64,000 nt of DNA from Streptomyces sp. DT2A-34 (GCF_030499515.1 NZ_JASTWJ010000001.1:9528001-9592000), one strand, 5' to 3'. Positions 1-9,068 are shown, counted from the first letter of the stretch. Made by a program: numbers and translations. The notes: generated by a model not told the origin, from the letters alone.

Positions 1-915
1 ACTCCCGGCCGGCACGCCCGCCAGCCCGTCCCCGACCCGGAACTCGGCGTGCCCCTGCACCCCGTTCGCCCGGTACGTCGCCTCCGCCGAGGCCACGGCC
101 TGGAACGACTCGTCCACGAACAGCACCTCGGCCTCCGGGTTCGCCAGCGCCACCGCGGTACCGACGACGCCGTTGCCGCACCCGAGATCCACCACCCGCT
201 GGGCGCCCTTCCCGTCCGGAAGGTGCCCCAGGAAGAACCGCGTACCGATGTCGAGCCGGTCGGCGCAGAAGACACCCGCGTGATTGACGACCGTGCGCCC
301 GGAGACCGCGCCGATGCCGTCGGGCAGCGTGTAGGTGTACGGCCACGGATTGGCGTGCCGCGCCCGCGACGGCTCGGGCGTGCAGAAGATCAACCGGGCC
401 TTCTTCTCGGCGAGCGAGGTGCGGGTCGGGCCGAGGATCCGCTCGAACAACCGGAGCGTCGAGGTGTGGATCTCCTTCACCATCCCGGTGCCGGCCACCA
501 CCGTGCCCTCGTGCACCGAGGGCGCCAGCCGCAGCAGCTGGTCCTCCAGCAGCGCCAGACTCTTCGGCACCCGCACGAGCAGGACGTCGATGCGCTCCGG
601 CGGCGGGTCCTGCGTGGTGAGCAGCCGGACGGAGCCGGGCCCGACGCCGGCGCGGGCGAGGTTGGCCCGGGTCGCCTCCTGGGTCAGGTAGGAGTCCGTG
701 ATCTGTACGGGCTGGTGCGCCGCGAGCGCCGTGACCAGGGCGCCCCAGCGGTCCCCGACCACCACGACCGTGCCGGACAGCGAGGTCTCCCGCTCCGCCA
801 GATGCCTGAGGAGGTACTCGTCGGAGGCGTCCCAGGCGCGCAGCCTGTCACGCGGGTCCTCGGGGAAACGGGTCAGCGCGAGCTCGCCCCAGGGCGTCGT
901 CATACGGTCGTTCAT
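1..915 (-). CDS. RlmG/RsmC-like rRNA guanine-N2 methyltransferase (partial)
   Basis: SAM-dependent methyltransferase of the MTS family, which methylates the N2 of a guanine in ribosomal RNA. It reads leftwards from ATG at 915 and leaves the window before its stop. The N-terminal half resembles the degenerate substrate-binding MTS domain. The SAM-binding motif VDLGCGNGVVG lies near residue 240, followed by an acidic strand end (LFVDES). The NPPF-type catalytic motif would lie beyond the edge. A second in-frame ATG lies four codons downstream (MNDRM). The family is recognised with good confidence; the choice between RlmG-like and RsmC-like cannot be made from this part. Confidence 0.8.
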   Translation of the reverse strand, partial: MNDRMTTPWGELALTRFPEDPRDRLRAWDASDEYLLRHLAERETSLSGTVVVVGDRWGALVTALAAHQPVQITDSYLTQEATRANLARAGVGPGSVRLLTTQDPPPERIDVLLVRVPKSLALLEDQLLRLAPSVHEGTVVAGTGMVKEIHTSTLRLFERILGPTRTSLAEKKARLIFCTPEPSRARHANPWPYTYTLPDGIGAVSGRTVVNHAGVFCADRLDIGTRFFLGHLPDGKGAQRVVDLGCGNGVVGTAVALANPEAEVLFVDESFQAVASAEATYRANGVQGHAEFRVGDGLAGVPAGS

Positions 916-980
916 CGTGCGTCAAGGCTAGCCGAGGCGCAGCTCACGGCGGGTGGGGCCGGTGGGGGAGGATGGGAGGC

Positions 981-1637
981 ATGGACGCCGAGCTGTTCCC
1001 CCGGGAACGTACGGAGGTCGCGCCGGGCGCGGTGCATGTGCCCGGCTGGCTGGATCCGGACCGCCGGCGCGAGCTGCTGGAGGCCTGCCGCGAGTGGGCA
1101 CGCCCACCGGCCGGGCTGCGTACGGTCCACACGCCCGGCGGCGGCACCATGACCGCCCGCCAGGTCTGCCTGGGCTGGCACTGGTACCCGTACGGCTACG
1201 CCCGCACGGTCGTCGACGGCGACGGCGCCCCGGTCAAACCGTTCCCCGACTGGCTGGGCGAGCTGGGCCGTCGGGCGGTGCGGGACACGCTGGGCGAGTC
1301 GGAGGCGGCTTACTCGGAGACGTCGTACGACATCGCGCTGATCAACTTCTACGACGCCGACGCCCGCATGGGCATGCACCGCGACAGCGACGAGAAGTCG
1401 GACGCCCCGGTGGTGTCCCTGAGCCTCGGTGACACCTGCGTCTTCCGCTTCGGCAACGCCGAGACCCGGACCCGGCCCTATACGGACGTCGAGCTGCGCA
1501 GCGGTGATCTGTTCGTGTTCGGCGGCCCGTCGCGGCTCGCCTACCACGGAGTGCCGAGGGTGCAGCCGGGCACCGCACCGCCGGAGTTGGGGCTGACCGG
1601 GCGGTTGAACATCACGCTCAGGGTGAGCGGGCTGTAG
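981..1637 (+). CDS. alkB: AlkB-like 2-oxoglutarate/Fe(II) dioxygenase
   Basis: Family role: oxidative removal of alkyl groups from nucleic-acid bases. The Fe(II) ligands are visible: HRD within MHRDSDE about two thirds along, and the distal His in AYHGV. The 2-oxoglutarate-binding arginines are in GRLNITLR at the C-terminus. About 218 residues is normal for the bacterial family. An upstream ATG at 972 is also in frame, but ATG 981 has GGGGGAGG (964-971) at a suitable distance and is preferred. The gene is divergent from the rRNA methyltransferase with a 65-bp gap. Confidence 0.9.
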   Translation: MDAELFPRERTEVAPGAVHVPGWLDPDRRRELLEACREWARPPAGLRTVHTPGGGTMTARQVCLGWHWYPYGYARTVVDGDGAPVKPFPDWLGELGRRAVRDTLGESEAAYSETSYDIALINFYDADARMGMHRDSDEKSDAPVVSLSLGDTCVFRFGNAETRTRPYTDVELRSGDLFVFGGPSRLAYHGVPRVQPGTAPPELGLTGRLNITLRVSGL

Positions 1638-1673
1638 GCCGCCACATCTGCGGATCATGGGAGACTCGCCCTC

Positions 1674-2912
1674 ATGAGCGGCAAGGCGGACCCCCGGCCG
1701 GCGGGGGAAGGAACCACCTCGAGGACGCGGCTGGACCGGGGGCGCGGTGCGCTCGGACCCGCGTTGGAGCTCGTGCACACCGGACGCGCCCCCACGCGTG
1801 CCGTCCTCACCGCCGAACTCGGCGTGACCCGGGCCACGGCCGGCGCGGTCGCCGCCGAGCTGGAGGCGCTCGGGCTGATCCGGGTGGATGCCCGGCCCGG
1901 TGCGGCGGCCGGTTCGCAGGGGCGGCCCTCGCACCGGCTGGCGGTCGCCGAGGACGGGCCGGTCGTCCTCGCCGCACAGGTGCACGCCGACGGCTTCCGG
2001 GCGGCGCTGGTCGGCCTCGGCGGCCGTATCGTCGCCACCGCGCCCGGCTGCGAGACGGTGGACGCCGATCCGGCCAAGGTCCTCGGCTCGGTCGTGGATG
2101 CGGGCGCCGACCTGCTGCGCACGACCGGACGGCGCTGCGTGGGCGCCGGGCTCGCCGTACCGTCCGCCGTCGCGGAACCGGACGGCCTGGCGCTCAACCC
2201 GCTGCACCTGGCCTGGCCCGTGGGCGCGCCCGTCCGCCGTATCTTCGCGGAGCGCGTGCGCGAGGCCGGGATCACCGGACCGGCGTTCGCCGGCAACGAC
2301 GTCAACCTCGCCGCCCTCGCCGAGCACCGGCACGGCGCGGGTCGCGGCGCCCGCCACCTGCTGTGCGTGGCCACCGGGCACCGGGGCGTCGGCGGCGCCC
2401 TCGTGCTGGACGGCCGTCTGCACACCGGCAGCTCAGGCCTCGCCCTGGAGGTCGGCCACCTCACCGTGAACCCCGAGGGCAGACCCTGCCACTGCGGCAG
2501 CCGCGGCTGCCTCGACGTCGAGGCCGACCCGCTGGCCCTCCTCACGGCGGCCGGCCGCGAGCCGGGCCCCGAGGTCAACCTGCTTCAGCAGGCCAAGGAC
2601 CTGATCCGCACCCAGTACGAGAACCCCGCCGTCCGCACGGCCACCGAGGCCCTCATCGACCGCCTCGGCCTGGGCCTCGCCGGCCTTGTCAACATCCTCA
2701 ATCCGGACCGCATCATCCTCGGTGGCCTCCACCGCACCCTCCTGGACGCCGACCCCGACCGCCTGCGCGCGGTCGTCGCCGACCGCAGCCTGTGGGGCCA
2801 GAGCGGCGGCGTCCCGATCCTCGCGTGCACCCTCGACCACAACAGCCTGGTCGGCGCCGCCGAGTTGGCCTGGCAGCCGGTGCTGGACGATCCGCTGGGG
2901 GCGCTGACGTAG
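1674..2912 (+). CDS. ROK family transcriptional regulator
   Basis: NagC/XylR-type sugar-responsive regulator of 412 residues. An N-terminal winged helix-turn-helix (about residues 25-75, containing LGVTRATAGAVAAELEALG) is followed by a ROK sugar-kinase fold. The zinc-binding ROK signature CHCGSRGC is present near residue 270, preceded by the conserved LEVGHLTVNPEGRPC. The ligand is probably a sugar or sugar phosphate, but no adjacent transporter or sugar operon shows which one; the nearest candidate is the RpiB-like isomerase two genes away. The start is ATG 1674, about 35 bp after the alkB stop. Confidence 0.88.
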   Translation: MSGKADPRPAGEGTTSRTRLDRGRGALGPALELVHTGRAPTRAVLTAELGVTRATAGAVAAELEALGLIRVDARPGAAAGSQGRPSHRLAVAEDGPVVLAAQVHADGFRAALVGLGGRIVATAPGCETVDADPAKVLGSVVDAGADLLRTTGRRCVGAGLAVPSAVAEPDGLALNPLHLAWPVGAPVRRIFAERVREAGITGPAFAGNDVNLAALAEHRHGAGRGARHLLCVATGHRGVGGALVLDGRLHTGSSGLALEVGHLTVNPEGRPCHCGSRGCLDVEADPLALLTAAGREPGPEVNLLQQAKDLIRTQYENPAVRTATEALIDRLGLGLAGLVNILNPDRIILGGLHRTLLDADPDRLRAVVADRSLWGQSGGVPILACTLDHNSLVGAAELAWQPVLDDPLGALT

Positions 2913-2924
2913 GTCCGGGAGAAC

Positions 2925-3212
2925 TCAGGCCTCGTCGGCGGTCTCCAGGATTCGCGTCCGGGGCGCACCGGCCAGCGCCGGCGCGTTCTCCGACGAGGAC
3001 CACACCTTCGTCCTGAGGAACCCCAGGAACCGTTCGGCGTCGGCCACCTCGTCGAAATCCAGATCCACGACGACGTAGGCGGGGTCGTCGACCGGCCGCT
3101 GGACGCGGTGGTGCCGTACGCCCGCCTCGGCGCGCTGCGGGGCGAAGCGGTCGAAGGCCGACTTCCAGGTGGCGAAGTCCTTGATCGGGTGCTCGATGTG
3201 CAGGGTCGGCAT
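2925..3212 (-). CDS. Small dimeric alpha/beta-barrel-like protein
   Basis: Predicted 95-residue soluble protein starting [13 protein letters not shown]. It has the feel of the antibiotic-biosynthesis-monooxygenase / ferredoxin-like dimeric barrel group: short beta strands ([15 protein letters not shown]) around a helix with [12 protein letters not shown]. No catalytic motif is obvious. ATG 3212 is preceded by a clear GAGGAG ribosome site. It is convergent with the ROK gene (12 bp between the two stop codons) and divergent from the RpiB-like gene. Function unknown; the fold assignment is an inference. Confidence 0.7.
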   Translation of the reverse strand: MPTLHIEHPIKDFATWKSAFDRFAPQRAEAGVRHHRVQRPVDDPAYVVVDLDFDEVADAERFLGFLRTKVWSSSENAPALAGAPRTRILETADEA

Positions 3213-3296
3213 GGCTCCTCCTCGGCCGTTCCCGCCGGTCACCTCCATGCTCGGCCGCGAGCCGAGCGGACGCATGCCCGGCGGTAGGCTCAAGAC

Positions 3297-3746
3297 ATGC
3301 GGATCTCCGTCTCCTCGGACATGGACGAACCTGTGGCCCGTGCCCTCGTCGACGAGCTGCGCGGTCGCGGCCACGACGTCGTCACCCACGGGGCGCTCAG
3401 CCCCGGTGACGACCCCCAGTGGGCCGCCTGCTCCGAGGCGGCCGCCCGCGAGGTCGCCGCCGGGACGGCCGACCAGGCGGTCGTGTGCTGCTGGACCGGC
3501 ACGGGCGCGTCGATCGCCGCGAACAAGGTGCCGGGCGTACGGGCCGCCCTGTGCACGGACGCGTACACGGCGGACGGCGCCCGCCGCTGGAACGACGCCA
3601 ACGTGCTCGCGCTCAGCCTGCGTCTGACGTCCGAGCCGTTGCTCAAGGAGATCCTCGACGCCTGGTTCGCGGCCGAGGCCAGCGCGGACGCCGAGGACCG
3701 GGAGAACGTGGCCCGCGTCGGCCGCCTGGACCTCAGGGAGCCGTGA
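3297..3746 (+). CDS. RpiB/LacA/LacB family sugar-phosphate isomerase
   Basis: 149 residues with the RpiB/LacAB layout: N-terminal [14 protein letters not shown], the [14 protein letters not shown] loop (the family's active-site Cys and anion hole), and [12 protein letters not shown] near the C-terminus. The family interconverts aldose and ketose phosphates such as ribose 5-phosphate and ribulose 5-phosphate. The N-terminal SSDMDE departs from the usual ADHAG, so the substrate may differ. It ends inside the 3' end of the convergent LysR gene (14-bp overlap). Confidence 0.82.
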   Translation: MRISVSSDMDEPVARALVDELRGRGHDVVTHGALSPGDDPQWAACSEAAAREVAAGTADQAVVCCWTGTGASIAANKVPGVRAALCTDAYTADGARRWNDANVLALSLRLTSEPLLKEILDAWFAAEASADAEDRENVARVGRLDLREP

Positions 3747-4584
3747 GACTCCACAAGGCGGCCACCAGCGGCCGCCGCAGATCGGCCCGCCGGACGCACA
3801 ACCCGATCGGGAACGGCTCCGGCGGCGGATCGGCGGGGACGACCGACAGCCGGTCCCGCACCGCACCGTGCTCCAGCACGAGACGCGGCACCACACCCGT
3901 GCCACACCCCAGGGCGACCAGCGTCAACAGCCCTTCGTGGCCGTCCGGTTCACAGGCGACCTCGGGTGTCGTGCCGAGGGTGCGGAACCAGCGGTCGGCG
4001 GCCTCGCGGACCAGCCCGCGGTGGGGCAGGACGAACGGTCCTTCGAGGCCGGGGTCGGGGCGGTTCCGCGCGGTGACCAGGACCAGCTCGGTCACGGCGA
4101 CCGTCCGGCCGACCAGCGGCTCGGGCAGCCGCGCCGGGATCCCCGCGACGGCCACGTCCACCTCGCCCTCGTCCAGCCGGGCCAGCGCCGCCGCCGCGTC
4201 ACCGGTGCGCAGATCGAGCCGGACCTGCGGGTGGGCGGTGCGGAACGGCGCCAACAGGTCGGGCAGCAGCGCCTGACAGGCGGTGACCGTGGCGAACACG
4301 GCCAGACGGCCGGTGAGTTCGACCGGGTCGGGATGCTCCTCGCGGTAGGCACGCCACAACTCCAGTGCCTTGCCGGCGTATTCACGGAAGCGGTGGCCCT
4401 CGGCCGTGAGGGACACCCCTCGCGGGCCACGGTCGAACAGCCGGTGCCCGAGATCGGCTTCCAGCCGCTGCACGGTCCGGGTCAGCGTCGCCGGGCTGAC
4501 ATGGCAGTCGAGGCTGGTCCGCCCGAAGTTCAGCGTCTGCGCCAGATGCAGGAACAGACGTAGGTCCCGGTGATCATCACGCAT
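3733..4584 (-). CDS. ilvY: IlvY-like LysR-type regulator
   Basis: 283-residue LysR-type regulator. The helix-turn-helix is at the N-terminus ([17 protein letters not shown]...[14 protein letters not shown]), followed by the effector-binding domain. It is divergent from a ketol-acid reductoisomerase, the same arrangement as ilvY-ilvC in enterobacteria, where IlvY activates ilvC in response to acetohydroxy acids. ATG 4584 (MRDDHRD) is chosen because the HTH starts directly after it and GAGGT lies about 10 nt upstream; an open frame continues upstream but would run through the promoter. Family certain; the IlvY role rests on position and similarity. Confidence 0.85.
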   Translation of the reverse strand: MRDDHRDLRLFLHLAQTLNFGRTSLDCHVSPATLTRTVQRLEADLGHRLFDRGPRGVSLTAEGHRFREYAGKALELWRAYREEHPDPVELTGRLAVFATVTACQALLPDLLAPFRTAHPQVRLDLRTGDAAAALARLDEGEVDVAVAGIPARLPEPLVGRTVAVTELVLVTARNRPDPGLEGPFVLPHRGLVREAADRWFRTLGTTPEVACEPDGHEGLLTLVALGCGTGVVPRLVLEHGAVRDRLSVVPADPPPEPFPIGLCVRRADLRRPLVAALWSLTAP

Positions 4585-4632
4585 GCCTGCCGACCTCGCT
4601 GTTTCAGTTTCCGCAACACTGCGCTGCACAAG

Positions 4633-4647
4633 TTGCGCTTGCTGCAA
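4633..4647. promoter_or_regulatory. LysR-type operator between ilvY and ilvC
   Basis: The sequence TTGC-N7-GCAA is a perfect T-N11-A palindrome of the LysR type, in the 90-bp divergent gap. An 8-bp direct repeat GCAACACT (4613-4620 and 4644-4651) overlaps it and may mark a second half site. It probably binds the IlvY-like protein to control both genes. The site is seen in the sequence; binding is inferred. Confidence 0.6.
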
Positions 4648-4674
4648 CACTCGCGTGGAGCCTACAACTCGACC

Positions 4675-6149
4675 ATGACCTCCACCTTCACCACCTACGC
4701 CTCCCGCGTCTTCCCCCTCGAAACGATGGACGTCCCCGGCGGCACGGAGACGATCCTGCGCGGCGGCCGGCACCTCTTCCCCTCCTGCCGCAGGCCTTCG
4801 CCGGCGTCCGGCGCATCGGCGTGATCGGCTGGGGCCCGCAGGGCCGCGCCCAGGCCCGCAACCTGCGCGACTCCCTCGCCGGCACCGACATCCAGGTGGC
4901 CGTCGGACTACGCCCCGCCTCCAGCTCGGCCGCCGACGCCCGCGCCCACGGCTTCACCGAGGAAGACGGCACACTCGGCGACTGGCTCGCCGTCACCGCC
5001 GACAGCGACCTGGTGATCCTGCTGATCGCCGACGCCGCGCTCGCCGCCCACCACCGGGAGATCTTCGCGGCCCTGAAGCCCGGCGCCGTCATCGGCCTCT
5101 CGCACGGTTTCCTGCTCGGCCATCTGCGGGAGACGGGCGGGGAGTTCCCGCCGGGGCACGGGGTGATCGCCGTGTGTCCCAAGGGGATGGGCGACTCCGT
5201 GCGACGGCTCTACGAGCAGGGCGCCGAGATCAACGGCGCCGGAATCAACAGTAGTTTCGCCGTGCACGCCGACCCGGACGGCCGGGCCGTCGACCTCGCG
5301 CTCGGCTGGTCGGTCGCGCTGGGCTCGCCGTACACCTTCCGCACCACGCTCGACAGCGAGTACCTCTCCGACATCGTCGGCGAGCGCGCCATCCTGCTCG
5401 GCGCCGTCCACGGCATCGTCGAGAGCCTGTACGGCCACTACCGCCTCGCGGGGGACGGCGAGGTGACCGCGTACGAGCGTTCCTGCGAGAACGTCACCGG
5501 CCCGATCGCCCGCACCGTCTCCCGAGCCGGTCTGCGGGCGGTGCGCGAGCGCCTGGACTCCGAGGGCCGGGACGTCTTCGACCGCGCTTACACGGCCACC
5601 TACGGGCCCGCCCGCGAGATCGTCGCCGAGGTCTACGACGAGGTCGCCGACGGCACCGAACTGCGCAGTGTGATCCTGGCCGAACGGCGGCTCGGCGCAC
5701 GCCCGATGAGCAGGATCGGCGGCTCACCGATGTGGGCCGTCGGCGACCGGGTGCATGCTCGGCGGGCCGAACACGAGCTGCCGGTCGATCCGTTCACCGC
5801 CGGGGTGTTCGTGGCCACGATGATGGCCCAGATCGACGAGTTCGCCGAGCGCGGCCACCCCTGGTCGGAGATTGTCAACGAGTCCGTCATCGAGGCCGTC
5901 GACTCACTGCTGCCCTACATGCACGCCCGGGACGTGGCCCACATGGTCGACAACTGCTCCCGCACGGCCCGCCTCGGCGCCCGCCGCTGGGGCCCGCGCT
6001 TCCAGGCCGCGTACGAGCAGATCGCCTACCCGGCCGCCGAACACCCCGCGGACGCGGCCCTGTTGGAGGCCTTCGACACCCACCCGGTGCACGACGCCCT
6101 GGCCGCGGCCGCGAAGCTCCGGCCGACCGTGGACATCGCCGTGGCCTAG
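4675..6149 (+). pseudogene. ilvC: Class II ketol-acid reductoisomerase with one frameshift
   Basis: Second enzyme of branched-chain amino acid synthesis: NADPH-dependent isomerisation and reduction of acetohydroxy acids. The true N-terminus starts at ATG 4675 (MTSTFTTYASRVFPLETMDV) and moves to another frame at the C-run 4779-4782. One extra C there joins HLFP to LLPQAFAGVRRIG and the nucleotide motif GVIGWGPQG. With that base the protein is 491 residues, the length of E. coli IlvC, with two C-terminal helical domains (class II). GERAILLGAVHGIVES and the second-domain NESVIEAVDS carry the expected acidic metal ligands. Translation could otherwise only begin at GTG 4821, inside the Rossmann motif, which would give a dead protein. 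The cause is either a real mutation or a homopolymer sequencing error. Confidence 0.85.
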
Positions 6150-6613
6150 GACGACGGTCCGGTGAGGGCGGGCGAGTCGACGGGGGCGGGGGAGCCGACG
6201 GAGGCGGGTGAATCGATGGGCGCGGGGGAGTCGGCGTACTGCGCCACTCCCTCGCCGAACGACCAGTTGATCGGCTCGTTCTCGATGAGGTTGACGAACA
6301 CGTTTCGCGGCTCGGTCCCCGCGTAGGAGTGGGCGAGTTCGGCGATCCGCCGGTACAGCGCCTGCTTCTGCGCGGGGGTTCGCCCGGAGCGCAGGGTGAT
6401 CGTGACGTACACGAGGCCGTCGTCCCGGTGGATGCCGAGATAGTCGCTGTCGTAGCGCAGGGTGCTCCGGGTGCCGTCGTGCCCGACCAGCACCTGGAAC
6501 CGGTCGTCTGGTGGGATCCCGATCGCCTCCACCAGGGCGTCGTGCACCGCTCGGCCGAGGGCGTCCAGCCGCTCGGGGTCCGCTCCCAGGGCGTCGATAC
6601 GGACGAAGGGCAT
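6146..6613 (-). CDS. Tautomerase family protein
   Basis: 155-residue protein of the 4-oxalocrotonate tautomerase/MSAD superfamily. After the initiator Met it begins PFVRIDALG, with the catalytic N-terminal Pro. The core follows the family (GRAVHDALVEAIGIPPDDRFQ, VYVTITLRSGRT, NVFVNLIENEPINWSFG). The last 25 residues are a low-complexity repeat of the type DSPAPIDSPASVGSPAP, not part of the fold. ATG 6613 has an AGGAG site. It lies downstream of DUF4865 and TetR genes on the same strand, a cassette seen in many actinobacteria. Substrate unknown. The stop overlaps the end of ilvC by 4 bp. Confidence 0.85.
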   Translation of the reverse strand: MPFVRIDALGADPERLDALGRAVHDALVEAIGIPPDDRFQVLVGHDGTRSTLRYDSDYLGIHRDDGLVYVTITLRSGRTPAQKQALYRRIAELAHSYAGTEPRNVFVNLIENEPINWSFGEGVAQYADSPAPIDSPASVGSPAPVDSPALTGPSS

Positions 6614-6643
6614 GTCAGGGGACTCCTTTCAGGGGGGTGGGTC

Positions 6644-7222
6644 TTACACCGTTTGCGGCAGCCGGGCCCGCCCCGGTTCGGACATGTGCAGGACCTCGTA
6701 CACATCACCGTCGGCCTTGGGCGCGTCGTGCTCCCAGAGCGAGAGGTGGACGACCTCCCAGCGGCCCGTGTCCACGGCAGCCGTCGAGAGCACCACTCCG
6801 CTCGCGCCGGCCAGCCGCCCGGTCTCCCGCGCGGCGTCCGCCATGACATCGGTCAACCGCACACCGTCCGGCACCGGTTGGCGCCGCAGCACCGCGACCC
6901 GAGCGGGGGAGTCGGCGGCGCCGCCCTCCTCGTACGAGAGCCCGGACCACTGGCGGACCGACGGCCGCCCGAAGTCGCTGACGATCCCTTGGAACGGGCC
7001 GCCCCAGAGGAAGGAGTTCATGCCGGCCACGGTGTTCCAGAGATAGAACGGCGCGTACTGGTTGACCGGCGACCCGTGGACGCCGCGCTCGCGCATCAGA
7101 TACGTCTTGATGCCCAGGCCGTCCCACTCGTCGAGCAGGTTCCCCTTGCTCGCGACGCGGCGACGGATGATCTCCATGTCGTAGTCGGCGGGCAGCGTGA
7201 GCTCGTACTGCATCGCGTGCAT
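6644..7222 (-). CDS. DUF4865 family protein
   Basis: 192 residues starting MHAMQYELTLPADYDME, matching my memory of the DUF4865 family. Those proteins are found next to tautomerases and TetR regulators and have no established activity. Recognisable stretches are NLLDEWDGLGIKTYLMRERG and APFYLWNTVAGMNSFLWGG. No membrane span or signal peptide. It is 12 bp downstream of the TetR gene and 30 bp upstream of the tautomerase, so it is probably co-transcribed and repressed by that TetR. Confidence 0.8.
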   Translation of the reverse strand: MHAMQYELTLPADYDMEIIRRRVASKGNLLDEWDGLGIKTYLMRERGVHGSPVNQYAPFYLWNTVAGMNSFLWGGPFQGIVSDFGRPSVRQWSGLSYEEGGAADSPARVAVLRRQPVPDGVRLTDVMADAARETGRLAGASGVVLSTAAVDTGRWEVVHLSLWEHDAPKADGDVYEVLHMSEPGRARLPQTV

Positions 7223-7234
7223 CGGGACGCCCTC

Positions 7235-7810
7235 CTAGTGTTCCTGGTGCGGTGCGAGCAGGGAGAGCAGCCCCCGCACGCCCACGTCGAAGGAGGCGGG
7301 CGAGCCGGACGCGCGGGCGAGGACGTAGCCGCCCTGGACGGTCGCGACGATCGTCGCCGCGATCGACTCGCCGTCGAGCCCGGGCGCGAACTGGCCCTGC
7401 TCCTTGCCCTCCTCGACGATCCCGGCGAGCCGTTCACGCAGCCAGTCGAGCGTCTCGTCCACGGGCGCCCGCAGTTCGTCGCTGGCGATCACGTCCGGGT
7501 CCATGGTCAGCCGCCCGACCGGACAGCCCCGCAGCACGTCGCGCTCGCGCCGCAGATACGCCTCGATGCGCTCGTACGGCGTGCCCGGCCCGTCGAGTAC
7601 TCCCGCGGCGGTAGCTCGCATCTCCTCGGCGGTACGCCGGATCGCGGCGAGCGCGAGATCCGGCTTCCCCTTGAAGTGGTGGTACATGCTGCCCTGCCCG
7701 GCGCCCGCGCGCTCCAGGATGGCTTTGGGGCTGGTGCCCACATAGCCGCGCTCCCACAGCAGCTCACGGGTGGACTCGATCAGTCGGTCCGAGGTGTCCG
7801 AGGTGCTCAT
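7235..7810 (-). CDS. TetR family transcriptional regulator
   Basis: 191-residue repressor. The N-terminal HTH is clear (RLIESTRELLWERGYVGTSPKAILERAG, GSMYHHFKGKPDLALAAI), followed by a ligand-binding domain of the TetR_C type seen in YxaF/LmrA relatives (CPVGRLTMDPDV). ATG 7810 is used; an ATG three residues before an upstream Gly (MYSEGM) is possible but lies inside the palindromic operator at 7819-7838. It heads the DUF4865-tautomerase cassette and probably represses itself and those genes. Confidence 0.9.
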   Translation of the reverse strand: MSTSDTSDRLIESTRELLWERGYVGTSPKAILERAGAGQGSMYHHFKGKPDLALAAIRRTAEEMRATAAGVLDGPGTPYERIEAYLRRERDVLRGCPVGRLTMDPDVIASDELRAPVDETLDWLRERLAGIVEEGKEQGQFAPGLDGESIAATIVATVQGGYVLARASGSPASFDVGVRGLLSLLAPHQEH

Positions 7811-7818
7811 GCCCTCAC

Positions 7819-7838
7819 TGTACATACTAGTAGTTACA
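7819..7838. promoter_or_regulatory. Palindromic operator of the TetR cassette
   Basis: Layout TGTA-N2-TACTAGTA-N2-TACA, an exact 20-bp dyad with ACTAGT at its centre, ending 8 bp upstream of the tetR start. The position and AT-rich arms are those of an autoregulatory TetR operator. Binding is inferred. Confidence 0.65.
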
Positions 7839-8019
7839 CAAGTCGAGCCCTGATCAAGCCCGCGCCGGGCCCCTTCCGTAGCAGCGGAGCCGGCCCCGCG
7901 TACTCCCCGCGAGGTACGCACACTGCCGTTGGCCGTACGACGACCCGGACCCCCCTGCGGCGCGAGCCTCGAAGCATCACCGAACGAACCGTCCGAACCG
8001 ACTCGGGAGATGACTCGAG

Positions 8020-8301
8020 ATGCAGACCTTGGCTCACTTCGCAGACGGCGGCCCCGGCCCCTGGATCCTGCTCTTCCCGCTGATCTGGGCGGCCGTCGTG
8101 ATCGGCGGCATCACGCTGCTGCGCCGCACGGTATGGCGTGGACGCCGCGCCCCCCGGCGGCCGGCCGTCGACGACAACTCGCCCCTCACCGTGCTCGGTC
8201 ACCGCTTCGCCTCCGGCGAGATCGACGAGGACGAGTACTGGCGTCGGCTGTCCGTCCTGGACGAGCAGTTCGGCCGTACCGGCAAGGGCGGTGCGGCATG
8301 A
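8020..8301 (+). CDS. SHOCT-domain membrane protein
   Basis: 93 residues. One membrane span (about 15-34, WILLFPLIWAAVVIGGITLL), then a basic stretch, then a SHOCT motif (VLGHRFASGEIDEDEYWRRL, about residues 58-77), a short domain thought to mediate oligomerisation. Its stop overlaps the start of the ABC ATPase (ATGA), so the two are translationally coupled; it is the first gene of the export operon. Confidence 0.85.
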   Translation: MQTLAHFADGGPGPWILLFPLIWAAVVIGGITLLRRTVWRGRRAPRRPAVDDNSPLTVLGHRFASGEIDEDEYWRRLSVLDEQFGRTGKGGAA

Positions 8302-9068
8302 CGACCACCACCGTCACCCGGACCGCCGCCCGGGTCGTCGACGCCGTCAAGGTGTACGGCACCGGCGGCACCAGTGTGAGGGCCCTGGACGGGGTGAGCG
8401 TCGACTTCCCGGTCGGCCGCTTCACCGCGATCATGGGGCCCTCGGGCTCCGGCAAGTCCACCTTGATGCACTGTGCGGCCGGCCTCGACACGCTCACCTC
8501 GGGCACCGCCCACATCGGCGACACCGACCTGAGCAGCCTCGACGACCGCCGCCTGACCCTGCTGCGGCGCGACCGCGTCGGCTTCGTCTTCCAGGCGTTC
8601 AACCTGGTGCCGACGCTGACCGTCGCGGAGAACATCACGCTGCCGTTGGACCTGGCGGGCGGCAAGGGCGAACGCGGCGACAAGGGAGACGCGGAATGGC
8701 TCGACGCGCTGATCGATGTCGTAGGCCTGCGCGACCGGCTCCACCACCGGCCCTCCGAGCTCTCCGGCGGCCAGCAGCAACGCGTCGCCGTGGCAAGGGC
8801 GTTCGCGGGGCAGCCGGACGTCGTCTTCGCCGACGAGCCCACCGGCAACCTCGACTCCCGCTCCGGCGAGGAGGTTCTCGGCCTGCTCGGCCGCGCGGTC
8901 CGTCAGACGTCCCGCACGGTCGTCATGGTCACTCACGACCCGGTGGCCGCCGCCCACGCCGACGAGGTCGTCTTCCTCGCCGACGGGCGCCTGGTCGACC
9001 GTATGGAATCCCCGACCGCCGACAAGGTCCTGGACCGCATGAAAGCCTTCGAGGTGCCGTCGTCATGA
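8298..9068 (+). CDS. ABC transporter ATP-binding protein (MacB/LolD type)
   Basis: 256-residue ATPase. Walker A GPSGSGKST, Q-loop FQAFNLVPTLTV, signature LSGGQQQRVAVARA, Walker B VVFADEPTGNLDS and the H-loop MVTHDPVAAAHA are all present. The NLDS/THDP pattern is that of MacB/LolD/FtsE-type ATPases that work with FtsX-fold permeases. ATG 8298 overlaps the SHOCT stop and its own stop overlaps the permease start. The likely job is mechanotransmission or export of a lipid, peptide or drug. Confidence 0.92.
   Translation: MTTTTVTRTAARVVDAVKVYGTGGTSVRALDGVSVDFPVGRFTAIMGPSGSGKSTLMHCAAGLDTLTSGTAHIGDTDLSSLDDRRLTLLRRDRVGFVFQAFNLVPTLTVAENITLPLDLAGGKGERGDKGDAEWLDALIDVVGLRDRLHHRPSELSGGQQQRVAVARAFAGQPDVVFADEPTGNLDSRSGEEVLGLLGRAVRQTSRTVVMVTHDPVAAAHADEVVFLADGRLVDRMESPTADKVLDRMKAFEVPSS

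Noticed and set aside
4821..4823. GTG 4821 as the start of IlvC
   Set aside because: It lies inside the nucleotide-binding motif; the true N-terminus is found upstream in another frame.
6329..8083. A 584-codon open frame on the plus strand
   Set aside because: It crosses three minus-strand genes that have clear families and a clear operator; it is an antisense shadow.
8138..9064. Upstream extension of the FtsX permease frame
   Set aside because: The part before ATG 9065 is Arg/Pro-rich and lies over the ABC ATPase, which has all its motifs; the overlap ATGA sets the start.
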